Source: Shimia sp047124445
Lineage (GTDB): Bacteria; Pseudomonadota; Alphaproteobacteria; Rhodobacterales; Rhodobacteraceae
Direction: 5' to 3'
Length of the DNA stretch: 64,000 bases
NCBI RefSeq assembly: GCF_047124445.1
Contig: NZ_CP138921.1
Span: 1,054,001-1,118,000 of the forward strand
The translations under genes were made by a program, and so were the position numbers. The first letter of the stretch is position 1. Each line of letters starts with the position of its first letter. Below the pieces are notes generated by a model. That model ran no database searches. It had not been told where the DNA came from and was given only the letters and a program-made list of their open reading frames with translations. Positions 25,925-34,814 of the stretch are shown here, piece after piece.

Positions 25925-27963
25925 CCCCGCACGTCTGCATCATTCCACAACCGACGGCCCGCCACCTCGCGGGCCGTTTTGCGTAGCGCCGCTCCCCCCT
26001 CAAAACGAAAGGCCACAGATCCGAGCGCTTCCAGGTCTTTTACGTCCAGCGTTTCGCACGGCAACTGCCCGTCAAAAGCGGTCGAAAACACAACGATATC
26101 CTCCGGCGCGCAGCCGTCAAAAAGCGCCTTGCCGGTTTTCCCCTGCACATGGATTAAGCGCCCGCCGCCGGCCAAATCGACAAATGGCATTCGGCTCGTC
26201 TCACCCGGCCAGAGGCTCGCGGCCCCCGCCTGATCGCGCGTGCTACCGTCGTTTTCCAACCAGTTGTCTGCGACAAAGCCTTGCCCCTTGGCTTTGGACA
26301 AGGCTCTCCCCTTAGACGTCATAACCCCGACGATGCCACCGGTGTCGGAAATCAACACTTCCGGTCGCTCAGCCTGTGACCAAAGCCAAAACCCACTGCA
26401 AACAACCGCCAGCCCGGCCACCCGCGCCCGGCCCTGCCACAGTAACAGCCATAGCCCGCCCAAAGCGATCACCGGTAAAACCCAGCGCCCGCCACTTGGC
26501 ACAGTCCCGCGCGCGCCATCCAGACCGCTGACAAACTGCGCCACGGTCAAAATCCACCGCAAGCCCTGTTCCATCGCCCAAAGCGGCAGCGCCTCAAGCC
26601 CTACGGGAGCCAAGATCGCGGCCACGACGGCGGCGGGCACCACAAGGATGCCCATAACCGGCACCGACAATACATTTGCCAACAGGCCGTAATGCGCCAC
26701 GTGATTGAAATGCATCGCCGCAAACGGCGCGGTTGCCAGGCCTGCCACCAGTGACGACACCACAACAGCCGACACCGGCCGCAGCCACTTTGGCCCCAAA
26801 TGCCACTGCATGTCCCTCAGCCAGCCAAACACCCCCACCAAGGCCGCCGTGGCCGCAAAAGACATCTGAAACCCCGGCCCCATCAAGGCCTCAGGCTGCA
26901 ACACCAGCACCACCGTCGCCGCCACTGCCACCGCGCGCAACGTCAACGCCCGCCGATCCAAGAGCACTGCCAATAACACCACCACGGTCATCACATAGGC
27001 CCGCTCGGTCGACACCGCGCCGCCTGACAGGAGCAAGTAGCCCGTGGCTGCCACAAAAGACACGCAGGCGGCGATCTTTTTGCCGTTCACCCGCAGCGCC
27101 ACTGTCGGCACCAGAGCAATGCAAAACCGCACCGCGCCAAAAACAAACCCGGCCAACAGCCCCATGTGCAGGCCCGAGATTGCCAGTAAATGCGCGAGGT
27201 TGGCCCCGCGCAGAGCCTCTGTGACCTCCTCCGGAATGGCACTACGATCACCCGTGGTCACCGCCGCGGCAAATCCCGCCACATCCGGGGCCATACGCGC
27301 TTGGATCGCCGCCGATAATCGCATCCGGAATCCGAAGATTCCGCCGCTGCCTTCCGGCGCCTGCAACGCCACCACTGGCACCCGCGTATAGCCCACCGCG
27401 CCAATTTGCTTGAACCAGGCATGGCGCTGAAAATCAAAGCCGCCCGGCTCCACTGGCCCGGACGGCGGTGACAAATGCCCCGTCGTCCCCACCAGTTTTA
27501 CCGGCGTCGGCGCAGTGCCTGCCACACTGCCATGCAATGAAATGCGCACGCGGGTTGGTGTTTCCGCAGGCGTCATCTCCGCCAGAACAACATCCTCAAG
27601 CGTCAACCGCACCGCATCTGACGCGGACCGATCAATCGCCACAATCCGCCCCTCAATCGGCCCGTAATAGCGAAACTCCAAAACTGGCCCGGCCACGCCA
27701 TGGGAGCGCACACCCGCAAGGCACACGCCTGCCAAAACCAAAGCCACCATCCACAATAGCGCGCCAACGTCAGCTTCCTGACCGATCGTCAAGCGTACAA
27801 AAACCAAGGAAATCAGCCCGATCCCAACCAACACCGCAACGGCGGGCTCCACCGGCAGCGCAAAATATGTCCCAATCCCAAGGCCCAAACAGACCGGCAC
27901 CCAGCAAAACAGATGCCCGCGTTGATGCAAAAGGGACAGGCGCAGAGACGTGACGACGCGCAA
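25918..27963 (-). CDS. comEC: ComEC/Rec2 family competence DNA-uptake channel protein
   Basis: 681 residues from a TTG start that has a strong AGAGAGGA ribosome-binding site; no better start exists nearby. N-terminal DUF4131 region, then the competence domain with many spans and the ComEC motif LLAISGLHMGLLAGFVFG. The frame ends in a short soluble C-terminal portion (ISDTGGIVGVMTSKGRAL...). The metallo-beta-lactamase domain found in many ComEC proteins is lacking, as in other alphaproteobacteria. It transports single-stranded DNA across the inner membrane. In Rhodobacteraceae ComEC homologues are also needed for GTA DNA import, which is of interest beside the lysis cassette at 37-38 kb. Confidence 0.92.
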   Translation of the reverse strand: MRVVTSLRLSLLHQRGHLFCWVPVCLGLGIGTYFALPVEPAVAVLVGIGLISLVFVRLTIGQEADVGALLWMVALVLAGVCLAGVRSHGVAGPVLEFRYYGPIEGRIVAIDRSASDAVRLTLEDVVLAEMTPAETPTRVRISLHGSVAGTAPTPVKLVGTTGHLSPPSGPVEPGGFDFQRHAWFKQIGAVGYTRVPVVALQAPEGSGGIFGFRMRLSAAIQARMAPDVAGFAAAVTTGDRSAIPEEVTEALRGANLAHLLAISGLHMGLLAGFVFGAVRFCIALVPTVALRVNGKKIAACVSFVAATGYLLLSGGAVSTERAYVMTVVVLLAVLLDRRALTLRAVAVAATVVLVLQPEALMGPGFQMSFAATAALVGVFGWLRDMQWHLGPKWLRPVSAVVVSSLVAGLATAPFAAMHFNHVAHYGLLANVLSVPVMGILVVPAAVVAAILAPVGLEALPLWAMEQGLRWILTVAQFVSGLDGARGTVPSGGRWVLPVIALGGLWLLLWQGRARVAGLAVVCSGFWLWSQAERPEVLISDTGGIVGVMTSKGRALSKAKGQGFVADNWLENDGSTRDQAGAASLWPGETSRMPFVDLAGGGRLIHVQGKTGKALFDGCAPEDIVVFSTAFDGQLPCETLDVKDLEALGSVAFRFEGGAALRKTAREVAGRRLWNDADVRGQ

Positions 27964-28043
27964 GCCTTGTCCTCTCTTATCGGTGTCGCTAGACAGTGCC
28001 TCAACGCTAGAACCCCAATGGTTACTGAAAGGTTAAGCCCGCT

Positions 28044-29459
28044 ATGACAGGCCAGGTCGTCACCCGTTTTGCCCCATCGCCCACCGGTTATCTGCACATC
28101 GGCGGCGCACGTACGGCGCTGTTCAACTGGCTTTACGCCCGTGGTCGCGGCGGCAAATTTCTTCTGCGCATCGAAGATACCGACCGCGAACGCTCCACTC
28201 CAGAAGCGACCGACGCCATCCTGCAAGGCCTGAGCTGGCTTGGCTTGGATCATGACGGCGACGTCGTGAGCCAATTTGAGGGCGCCAAACGCCATGCCGA
28301 AGTGGCGCTGCAATTGCTAAACGAAGGCAAAGCCTACAAATGTTTCGCCACCCAAGACGAAATTGCCGCCTTCCGAGATGAAGCCCGCGCCGCTGGCAAA
28401 TCGACCCACTATCGCAGCCCCTGGCGCGACGCCGATGCCTCCACCCATCCAGATGCCCCTTATGTGATCCGCATCAAAGCCCCACGAGAGGGCCAAACCG
28501 TGATCCGCGACCAGGTGCAAGGTGACGTGACCATCCGCAACGATCAGCTCGATGACATGATCCTGTTACGCTCCGATGGCACACCGGTCTACATGCTGGC
28601 AGTTGTTGTAGATGACCACGACATGGGCGTGACCCATGTGATCCGCGGGGACGATCACCTCAACAATGCCGCGCGTCAGATGATGATCTATGAGGCCATG
28701 GGCTGGGATCTGCCAATCTACGCGCACATCCCGCTGATCCACGGCACAGACGGCAAAAAACTCTCCAAGCGCCACGGCGCGCTTGGCGCACAGGAATATC
28801 AGGCCATGGGCTACCCTGCCGCAGGCATGCGCAACTACCTCGCGCGCTTGGGGTGGAGCCACGGCGACGACGAGTTTTTCACCGACGCTCAGGCCCAGGA
28901 CTGGTTTGATCTGGATGGCATTGGCAAAAGCCCGGCGCGGTTTGACACCAAAAAGCTGGAGAACATCTGCGGCCAACACATTGCCGTGAGCGAAGATGCT
29001 GCGCTGCTGCAAGAGATTGTGAGCTATCTTGAGGCCGCAGACCAGCCGGCGTTGAGCGACGCCCAGACCGTATTACTACGGGATGCGCTGTATTGCCTGA
29101 AGGATCGCGCGAAGACTTTCCCCGATCTCCTTGAAAAAGCACACTTTGCTCTGACATCCCGTCCCATCGAGGTGGAAGCCAAAGCGGCCAAAAATCTCGA
29201 TTCAGTATCCCGTGGTATACTGAATGATTTGACGCCGCAGTTGCAAAATGCTAGCTGGTCGCGTGAGGAGCTTGAGGCTGTAACGAGCAGCTACTGTGAA
29301 GCCAATGAAATCAAGTTCGGCAAGATGGCGGGCCCCATGCGGGCGGCGCTGGCTGGCCGGGCTGCGACCCCCAGCGTCTTTGACATGATGCTGGTTCTGG
29401 GACGCGAGGAATCTCTCGCGCGTCTGACTGACGCCGCCAAAGATGACGTGACGGAATAG
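28044..29459 (+). CDS. gltX: Glutamate--tRNA ligase
   Basis: 471 residues. Class I synthetase with the HIGH-type motif RFAPSPTGYLHIGGARTALF and KMSKS-type KKLSKRHGALG. The middle contains LRIEDTDRERST and the C-terminal helical anticodon-binding domain. No zinc-type Cys cluster is seen. It charges tRNA-Glu (alphaproteobacteria often also mischarge tRNA-Gln for the GatCAB route). Divergent from comEC across 80 bp. Confidence 0.97.
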   Translation: MTGQVVTRFAPSPTGYLHIGGARTALFNWLYARGRGGKFLLRIEDTDRERSTPEATDAILQGLSWLGLDHDGDVVSQFEGAKRHAEVALQLLNEGKAYKCFATQDEIAAFRDEARAAGKSTHYRSPWRDADASTHPDAPYVIRIKAPREGQTVIRDQVQGDVTIRNDQLDDMILLRSDGTPVYMLAVVVDDHDMGVTHVIRGDDHLNNAARQMMIYEAMGWDLPIYAHIPLIHGTDGKKLSKRHGALGAQEYQAMGYPAAGMRNYLARLGWSHGDDEFFTDAQAQDWFDLDGIGKSPARFDTKKLENICGQHIAVSEDAALLQEIVSYLEAADQPALSDAQTVLLRDALYCLKDRAKTFPDLLEKAHFALTSRPIEVEAKAAKNLDSVSRGILNDLTPQLQNASWSREELEAVTSSYCEANEIKFGKMAGPMRAALAGRAATPSVFDMMLVLGREESLARLTDAAKDDVTE

Positions 29460-29499
29460 CGCCTGTTTACCGGGCCTTAAGACGTCGCAGACACAACGC

Positions 29500-29528
29500 G
29501 CCGGGGCGATCCGCGTCCCCGGCTTTTT
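29500..29528 (+). terminator. Terminator between gltX and gltA
   Basis: Stem GCCGGGG with CCCCGGC, loop of 10 bases, then TTTTT. It ends 16 bp before the gltA ATG, immediately ahead of its GGAAGGAAA ribosome-binding region. Confidence 0.75.
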
Positions 29529-29543
29529 AGGAAGGAAAATGCC

Positions 29544-30839
29544 ATGTCCGAGGCCCCAAAAACCGCAACGCTAACGATTGACGGCGAAAACTACGAACTG
29601 CCGATCCACTCGCCAACGTCCGGCCCGGATGTGCTCGACATCCGCAAACTCTATGGTCAAGCCGGTGTTTTCACCTATGACCCTGGTTTCACCTCCACTG
29701 CCTCCTGTGAATCCACCATCACCTATATCGACGGTGAAGAAGGCATCCTGACCCACCGCGGCTACCCAATTGGCGAGCTGGCGGGCAAATCCCACTACCT
29801 CGAAGTCTGCTACCTGCTGCTCTACGGCACTCTGCCAACCGCAGCCGAGCTGGAAGAGTTTGAAACCACCATCACCCGCCACACCATGCTGCACGAGCAG
29901 ATGACCACCTTCTTCCGTGGTTTCCGCCGTGACGCGCACCCGATGGCGATCATGGTGGGTGTGGTTGGCGCCATGTCCGCCTTCTACCACGACTCCACAG
30001 ACATCAACGACCCGCGCCAGCGTGAGATCGCCTCTCACCGCCTGATCGCAAAGATGCCAACCATCGCTGCGATGGCCTATAAATACACCATCGGTCAGCC
30101 GTTTGTGTCGCCACGCAACGATCTGGACTACGCGTCCAACTTCCTGCGCATGTGCTTTGCCGTACCGGCCGAAGACTACGAAGTGAACCCGATCCTGTCC
30201 CGCGCGATGGACCGTATCTTCACGCTGCACGCCGACCACGAGCAGAACGCCTCCACCTCCACGGTGCGTCTGGCGTCCTCTTCCGGTGCCAACCCGTTTG
30301 CCTGTATCGCCGCTGGCATCGCCTGCCTCTGGGGCCCAGCCCACGGTGGCGCTAACCAGGCATGCCTGGAGATGCTGAAAGAAATCGGCTCTGTCGATCG
30401 CATCCCGGAATACATCGAGCGCGCCAAAGACAAGAACGATCCGTTCCGTCTGATGGGCTTTGGCCACCGTGTTTACAAAAACATGGACCCACGCGCGACC
30501 GTGATGAAACAGTCCGCGGACGAAGTACTGGAGCTGCTGGGTGTCGAAGACAACCCGCTGCTGCAGGTGGCGTCCGAGCTGGAGCGCATCGCGCTGAGCG
30601 ACCCATACTTCAAAGAGAAGAAGCTGTTCCCGAACGTGGACTTCTACTCTGGCATCATCCTCGAGGCGATGGGCTTCCCAACTTCGATGTTTACGCCAAT
30701 CTTCGCGCTGTCCCGCACCGTTGGCTGGATTTCCCAGTGGAAAGAACAGCTGTCCGATCCGGCGCACAAAATTGGTCGCCCACGTCAGCTGTACCTCGGC
30801 GAAGACGTGCGCTCCTACAGCGACATCGAAAACCGCTAA
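29544..30839 (+). CDS. gltA: Citrate synthase (type II)
   Basis: 431 residues, the size of the NADH-sensitive hexameric type. Active-site motifs: EQNASTSTVRLASSSGANPF, GPAHGGANQAC (His) and MGFGHRVYKNMDPRA (His), with a conserved Asp further on. It condenses oxaloacetate with acetyl-CoA as entry to the TCA cycle. Strong ribosome-binding site GGAAGG. Codon use is highly biased, as in highly expressed genes. A terminator follows. Confidence 0.98.
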   Translation: MSEAPKTATLTIDGENYELPIHSPTSGPDVLDIRKLYGQAGVFTYDPGFTSTASCESTITYIDGEEGILTHRGYPIGELAGKSHYLEVCYLLLYGTLPTAAELEEFETTITRHTMLHEQMTTFFRGFRRDAHPMAIMVGVVGAMSAFYHDSTDINDPRQREIASHRLIAKMPTIAAMAYKYTIGQPFVSPRNDLDYASNFLRMCFAVPAEDYEVNPILSRAMDRIFTLHADHEQNASTSTVRLASSSGANPFACIAAGIACLWGPAHGGANQACLEMLKEIGSVDRIPEYIERAKDKNDPFRLMGFGHRVYKNMDPRATVMKQSADEVLELLGVEDNPLLQVASELERIALSDPYFKEKKLFPNVDFYSGIILEAMGFPTSMFTPIFALSRTVGWISQWKEQLSDPAHKIGRPRQLYLGEDVRSYSDIENR

Positions 30840-30864
30840 CCCAATCGGGTCAGACACAGTCAAG

Positions 30865-30893
30865 CGCGCCGGAGCCCTCTCCGGCGCGTTTTT
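30865..30893 (+). terminator. Terminator of gltA
   Basis: Ten-base-pair GC-rich stem (CGCGCCGGAG with CTCCGGCGCG), CCCT loop and five T residues, 25 bp after the stop. Confidence 0.92.
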
Positions 30894-30954
30894 CTTTGCC
30901 TGAGGCACATCTTCTCAATTTTGCCCAAATTCACAGAAACTCAGCCCAAATTCC

Positions 30955-30970
30955 GACACGCTTAGCGTGC
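30955..30970 (+). promoter_or_regulatory. Palindromic motif shared by the two RTX genes, copy 1
   Basis: GACACGCTTAGCGTGC contains the palindrome CACGC-TTA-GCGTG. It matches copy 2 (32198-32213) at 13 of 16 positions and lies 172 bp before the first RTX start. The rest of this 300-bp gap (30840-31142) holds only the gltA terminator and no gene that I can support. Confidence 0.5.
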
Positions 30971-31142
30971 ATCACTCTTTCAGAATTTTAGAAAATTGGA
31001 CCGGCGGGTCCTCCGTCCCTGCCCGAGGCGGCTTCCTCCTTGGAACCAACACGCTCAAGGCGGGCTGAGGGTCAAACTTGCCGCTTGCCAATTAGGACTG
31101 TGTATTTGGCGGCTTATGTGAGCCACAATTTGGAGATGAGTA

Positions 31143-32006
31143 ATGTGGATTTTGGGACTTCTGTTTATGGGCCTCGCGGCCAGTAGTTTTTCTGGCGGTG
31201 GCGACGACTCCGAAGACGAAAGCACCCCAACCGGTTTTGCCAATGACACCCAGCCGGTGGACGACACAACCACCACCGACATCATATCCGAGGACGGCGG
31301 TATCGGCATTCTGCTTGAAGGCGGCGACTCCAACAACGATCTGACAGGCACCCCCGGCCCCGACCTTCTGGATGGCAAGGATGGCAATGACACCCTGCGC
31401 GGTCAGGATGGCGATGACGGCCTCTACGGCAGCGAAGGCGACGACGTCCTCTTTGGCGGCGCTGGCGAAGACTACATGACCGGCGGCGAAGGGGACGACG
31501 CCGTCTACGGCGACAGTGGCAGCGACACGCTCTACGGCTACACCGGCGAAGACACCCTGGAAGGCGGCAGCGGCGACGACTGGATTTACGGTGCGGACGT
31601 GACAAACCGCGACCCGGAAGTTGCTGACAGCTATCTTGACCGGGAGCCCGAAACGGAATTTGTAATTCAGGACCCAACGGAGCCGGAAGAGGCCGATACG
31701 CTCATTGGCGGCACTGGCAACGACAATCTTTTCCTCGGCGAATATGACACCGGCACTGGCGGCGAAGGCAACGACAGCTTCCACATTGGTCATTGGGTGG
31801 AAGAGAACGCGCCATTTATCACCGACTTTGACCCTGACGAGGACGTGGTTTCCCTTATCTTGCCAGGTGACGAGCCACTGCCGACTATCACGGTCGAGCG
31901 GGTTGGCGATGAAACCCATGTTTTGGCAAACGACGTGATCATGGCCCGCATCGCCGGCGCTGCCGACGGTTTCGAAGCCTCAGATGTCACATTTGTGCTC
32001 GGGTGA
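31143..32006 (+). CDS. RTX-type calcium-binding protein, first paralogue
   Basis: 287 residues. A short hydrophobic N-terminus (MWILGLLFMGLAASSF), then an acidic Thr/Asp-rich linker, glycine-rich nonapeptide repeats of GGxGxDxx type at about 64-150, an interrupting segment and another short repeat block at about 185-216. The C-terminal domain of about 70 residues contains FITDFDPDEDVVSLILPG. RTX repeats form a Ca2+-dependent beta roll and are usual in type I-secreted proteins. The hydrophobic N-terminus is unusual for classical RTX toxins and may anchor it or act as signal. No enzymatic domain. Paralogue of the gene at 32395. Confidence 0.85.
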   Translation: MWILGLLFMGLAASSFSGGGDDSEDESTPTGFANDTQPVDDTTTTDIISEDGGIGILLEGGDSNNDLTGTPGPDLLDGKDGNDTLRGQDGDDGLYGSEGDDVLFGGAGEDYMTGGEGDDAVYGDSGSDTLYGYTGEDTLEGGSGDDWIYGADVTNRDPEVADSYLDREPETEFVIQDPTEPEEADTLIGGTGNDNLFLGEYDTGTGGEGNDSFHIGHWVEENAPFITDFDPDEDVVSLILPGDEPLPTITVERVGDETHVLANDVIMARIAGAADGFEASDVTFVLG

Positions 32007-32080
32007 TGATGCCTGTACGCATCCCCCCCCTTTGCCGGTTGCTTGAACCACATTGGGCAACCGACTCACCGACCTCATGC

Positions 32081-32113
32081 AACCGCGCCCACCAGACCCT
32101 GGGCGCGGTTTTG
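32081..32113 (+). terminator. Terminator of the first RTX gene
   Basis: Ten-bp perfect stem AACCGCGCCC with GGGCGCGGTT and a 10-base loop, followed by a short T run (TTTTG including the last stem bases). Confidence 0.7.
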
Positions 32114-32197
32114 CTTTCCATCGAAGCCCCATGGGAAACAATAAGCCGCGCCACTGGAGATTGAGCGCAATCCAGCTCAAATGCCTTTCAATTTGTT

Positions 32198-32213
32198 GAC
32201 ACGCATAACGTGT
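32198..32213 (+). promoter_or_regulatory. Palindromic motif shared by the two RTX genes, copy 2
   Basis: GACACGCATAACGTGT with arms ACACG and CGTGT, 181 bp before the second RTX start. It overlaps TTGACA at 32196-32201, so a bound protein would probably affect a promoter here. See copy 1 at 30955. Confidence 0.5.
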
Positions 32214-32394
32214 TCGCGCACCTTGCGACCAACTCGGCCTCGGGAGCCGCAGGCGCCGCGTAGAACACGCAATTTCACACATCTGTCAGACAGTCACAAA
32301 GAGGCCCTGTCCACGGTCACATGTCGCTGTGCGCCCCCCGAGACCACCACTATGCAACGCACGCTTAGGTTTTGCGTACACGAGGAGAGACAGG

Positions 32395-33222
32395 ATGCTG
32401 TTTTTAGGTTTGTTGATGGCAGGCGTGGCTGTCGGAGCGCTCACCGGGGCCTTTGAAGGCGGCAGTGGGGACTCCGGCACAGACCTCGCAGTGGACGACG
32501 TCTTCGAAACACAAGACGGTGGTGCAGGTGACGACACCCTGACCGGCTCTGCGGCGCATGACCTCATTGGTGGTGATGACGGCAACGACGACATCACCGG
32601 GCGTGGTGGGGATGATCTGCTTTTTGGCGGCGACGGAGACGACCTCCTGAAGGGGCGCGCTGGCGAAGATTTTCTGCTAGGCGGCAACGGAGATGACACT
32701 TTGCTGGGCGGGCAAGGCGACGACTACATGCTGGGCACCAGCGGCAATGACACCTTATTTGGCGCAGAAGGAAACGACACACTGATTGGCGCCAACACCA
32801 TCTCTGGCGATCCTGATCCGGACGACCTCTCCATTGATGGAGACGTTTTGGTACTGGCCAATTCAACCTACGCGCACCCAACGGAAACAGAGAACAACGA
32901 GTTGCACGGGGAAGATGGCGATGACCTGCTGCTGCTTGGTCAAGGCGATGTCGCCTCGGGCGGCGCGGGCAATGATCGTTTTGAGATCGGCGAATGGATC
33001 ACGGACGACACCAACGTTCCCGCGATTATCGACTTCAATCCTGAGGAAGACGTTTTGGTTGTGCGCTACGAAGAAGGCACAACCGAACCCACATTCACGG
33101 TCAATGAGGAAGACGGTGAACACAATGTATATGCCAACGGCCAGCTGGTCGTACGAGTGGAAAGCGACATCAGCTTCACCGCAGATGACGTAGAGGCATA
33201 TAGCGTACCCGCAGTCACATAA
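32395..33222 (+). CDS. RTX-type calcium-binding protein, second paralogue
   Basis: 275 residues from ATG 32395, after GAGGAGAGACAGG; the frame opens earlier but that start is unsupported. Hydrophobic N-terminus (MLFLGLLMAGVAVGALTG), then about ten glycine-rich repeats (such as GGNGDDTLLGGQGDDYM) at about 41-135 and a second block at about 170-200. The C-terminal domain (FEIGEWITDDTNVPAIIDFNPEEDVLVVRY) aligns with the first paralogue. Probable Ca2+-binding secreted or surface protein. Terminus resembles the end region of type I-secreted RTX proteins but no exporter is nearby. Confidence 0.86.
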   Translation: MLFLGLLMAGVAVGALTGAFEGGSGDSGTDLAVDDVFETQDGGAGDDTLTGSAAHDLIGGDDGNDDITGRGGDDLLFGGDGDDLLKGRAGEDFLLGGNGDDTLLGGQGDDYMLGTSGNDTLFGAEGNDTLIGANTISGDPDPDDLSIDGDVLVLANSTYAHPTETENNELHGEDGDDLLLLGQGDVASGGAGNDRFEIGEWITDDTNVPAIIDFNPEEDVLVVRYEEGTTEPTFTVNEEDGEHNVYANGQLVVRVESDISFTADDVEAYSVPAVT

Positions 33223-33250
33223 GACCGGACACGTTCCTTCGGTCTCTTTC
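33222..33250 (+). terminator. Possible weak terminator after the second RTX gene
   Basis: Six-bp stem AGACCG with CGGTCT around a 12-base loop that could pair internally, then CTTTCC. The T-tract is poor. Confidence 0.35.
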
Positions 33251-33456
33251 CGCACGGCCTGTGGACCATACTTGCCACAGTCCCAATTCCCCTCTAAACA
33301 AAGCGCCATGGGTCCGCAGTTCACCCAGGCGCCGCCGGTCACACTGACTTTGCTAAACCTGCGAGACATTTTCGACAGCATGCTTTTGCACGTGCCGTCG
33401 ACAAGGGCGGCCATCGACCCCGGTTCCGGGATGCACGACATCAAAAGGATGCCCTC

Positions 33457-33966
33457 ATGTCAAAAGACGTGATCCCTCTCTATGTGGCCGACGTTTCGGC
33501 TTTCACCAAAACCCTGCGCAAATCCTTGTCGGATCAAGACAAACTGCCTGGCCACGCCGCGATGATGACGCTTGTCGCCAAGGCCGCGGGGTTTCAAAAC
33601 CACCAACACCTCAAGGCCGCCAAACCGGCAGAAGACACCGCGGTGGACGAACTGGCTCTCAAACGTGCCCTGCGGGTGTTTGATGACACCGGGCGCATGT
33701 TCCGCTGGCCGAAATGGACCAAGGTACAAGGCCTGTGTCTCTGGCCGTTTTGGGCGCGTATGCCCGCGCATCAGGACATGTCGGAGAAAGAGGTCAACGA
33801 GATCCTGAAGTCCGGTCTCAGCTTTGACGACCACGTTCTGCTGCGCCGGTCGCTGATTGACCACAAGCTTTGCGAGCGCACCATCGACGGCCGTGTCTAT
33901 CGCCGCATAGAACAAAGGCCAACGCCCGAAGCGCTGGCCCTCATGAAACAGCTCAAAGAACGATAA
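33457..33966 (+). CDS. DUF2087 domain protein
   Basis: 169 residues, AAAGGA ribosome-binding site. The first half (VADVSAFTKTLRKSL, AAGFQNHQHLKAAK) resembles a glyoxalase-superfamily-type small domain seen in this family. The second half has the DUF2087 core: RVFDDTGRMFRWPKWTKVQGLCLWPFW, EKEVNEIL, DHVLLRRSLIDHKLCERTIDGRVYRR. DUF2087 is often joined to transcription regulators and is presumed winged-helix-like. Cytosolic. It stands alone before a convergent gene. Confidence 0.8.
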   Translation: MSKDVIPLYVADVSAFTKTLRKSLSDQDKLPGHAAMMTLVAKAAGFQNHQHLKAAKPAEDTAVDELALKRALRVFDDTGRMFRWPKWTKVQGLCLWPFWARMPAHQDMSEKEVNEILKSGLSFDDHVLLRRSLIDHKLCERTIDGRVYRRIEQRPTPEALALMKQLKER

Positions 33967-33971
33967 AGGCC

Positions 33972-34748
33972 TTAGCGCCCCTCGTATTTCGCGGGGCGCT
34001 TTTCCAAAAACGCCACGACGCCTTCCTGGAAGTCCCGGGTCTTGCCCAGCTTGCCCTGACGCTTGGCTTCCTGTTCCATCTGCGCGGTCCAGTCGTTGCC
34101 ATAGCTTTCCTGGATGGCCTTTTTGATCTGCTTGTACGCCAGCGTCGGACCGCTCGCGAGATGCGCTGCGCGCTTCTGCACCGTGGCCTCATAGGCGTCA
34201 TCCGCCACCGCTTCCCAGATCATGCCCCAATCATCGGCCTGACGTGCGCTGATCTTATCGGCAAACAGCGCGGCGCCCATCGCCTTGGCTGCCCCCATGG
34301 CTTTGGGCAACTCATAAGTGCCACCCGCATCCGGCATCAGGCCAATGCGCGAAAACGCCTGCATGAAATATGCACTCTCTTTGGCAATCACCACATCGGC
34401 GGCCAGCGCCAGGTTGGCCCCTGCCCCCGCCGCAGCGCCGTTCACGGCGCTGATGGTCGGGATCGGACACTCGCGAATGGCCCGGATCATTGGCATGTAC
34501 TCGTCGCGCAGCGTACGCTCCAGATCCATGCTCGCCGCGCTGGAGCTGTCACCCAGATCCTGCCCGGAACAAAACGCCTTGCCCGCACCGGTCAACACCA
34601 GCACCCGCGCTTCAGAGCCTGCTGCAATCACCGCATCGGTGATCTCGGCCCGCATCTGCTGCGTCATCGCGTTCAGCGTGTCCGGCAGGTTCAACGTCAC
34701 AGTGGCCACACCATCGGTCACATCATAGGTAATAGTCTGATAATCCAT
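33972..34748 (-). CDS. Enoyl-CoA hydratase/isomerase family protein (PaaG-like)
   Basis: 258 residues of crotonase fold. Oxyanion-hole segments are AFCSGQDLGDSSSA and ISAVNGAAAGAGANLALAAD. The acidic residue in LMPDAGGTYELPK fits the PaaG (epoxyphenylacetyl-CoA isomerase) group rather than classical hydratases, which have two glutamates. Substrate cannot be fixed. It follows ccmH at 66 bp on the same strand, with no other phenylacetate genes near, so a role in that pathway is not supported by context. Confidence 0.85.
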   Translation of the reverse strand: MDYQTITYDVTDGVATVTLNLPDTLNAMTQQMRAEITDAVIAAGSEARVLVLTGAGKAFCSGQDLGDSSSAASMDLERTLRDEYMPMIRAIRECPIPTISAVNGAAAGAGANLALAADVVIAKESAYFMQAFSRIGLMPDAGGTYELPKAMGAAKAMGAALFADKISARQADDWGMIWEAVADDAYEATVQKRAAHLASGPTLAYKQIKKAIQESYGNDWTAQMEQEAKRQGKLGKTRDFQEGVVAFLEKRPAKYEGR

Positions 34749-34814
34749 AGGGTCCCTCTCCGCTCCTACCCTCTCATCGCATCCCGCTGCTTGCGCTCCA
34801 AGCGGGACCCGACG

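Larger units (their letters stand above)
32007..32394 (+). other. Intergenic region between the RTX paralogues
   Basis: 388 bp without a supportable gene. It holds the terminator at 32081-32113 and the palindrome at 32198-32213, which overlaps a TTGACA -35-like hexamer (32196-32201). A purine-rich GAGGAGAG ribosome-binding site for the next gene lies at the 3' end. No clear -10 element was found 17 bp after the TTGACA. Confidence 0.6.

Noticed and set aside
29571..30908. 445-residue minus-strand frame opposite gltA
   Set aside because: Shadow of the highly biased gltA codons. Low-complexity product, no ribosome-binding site.
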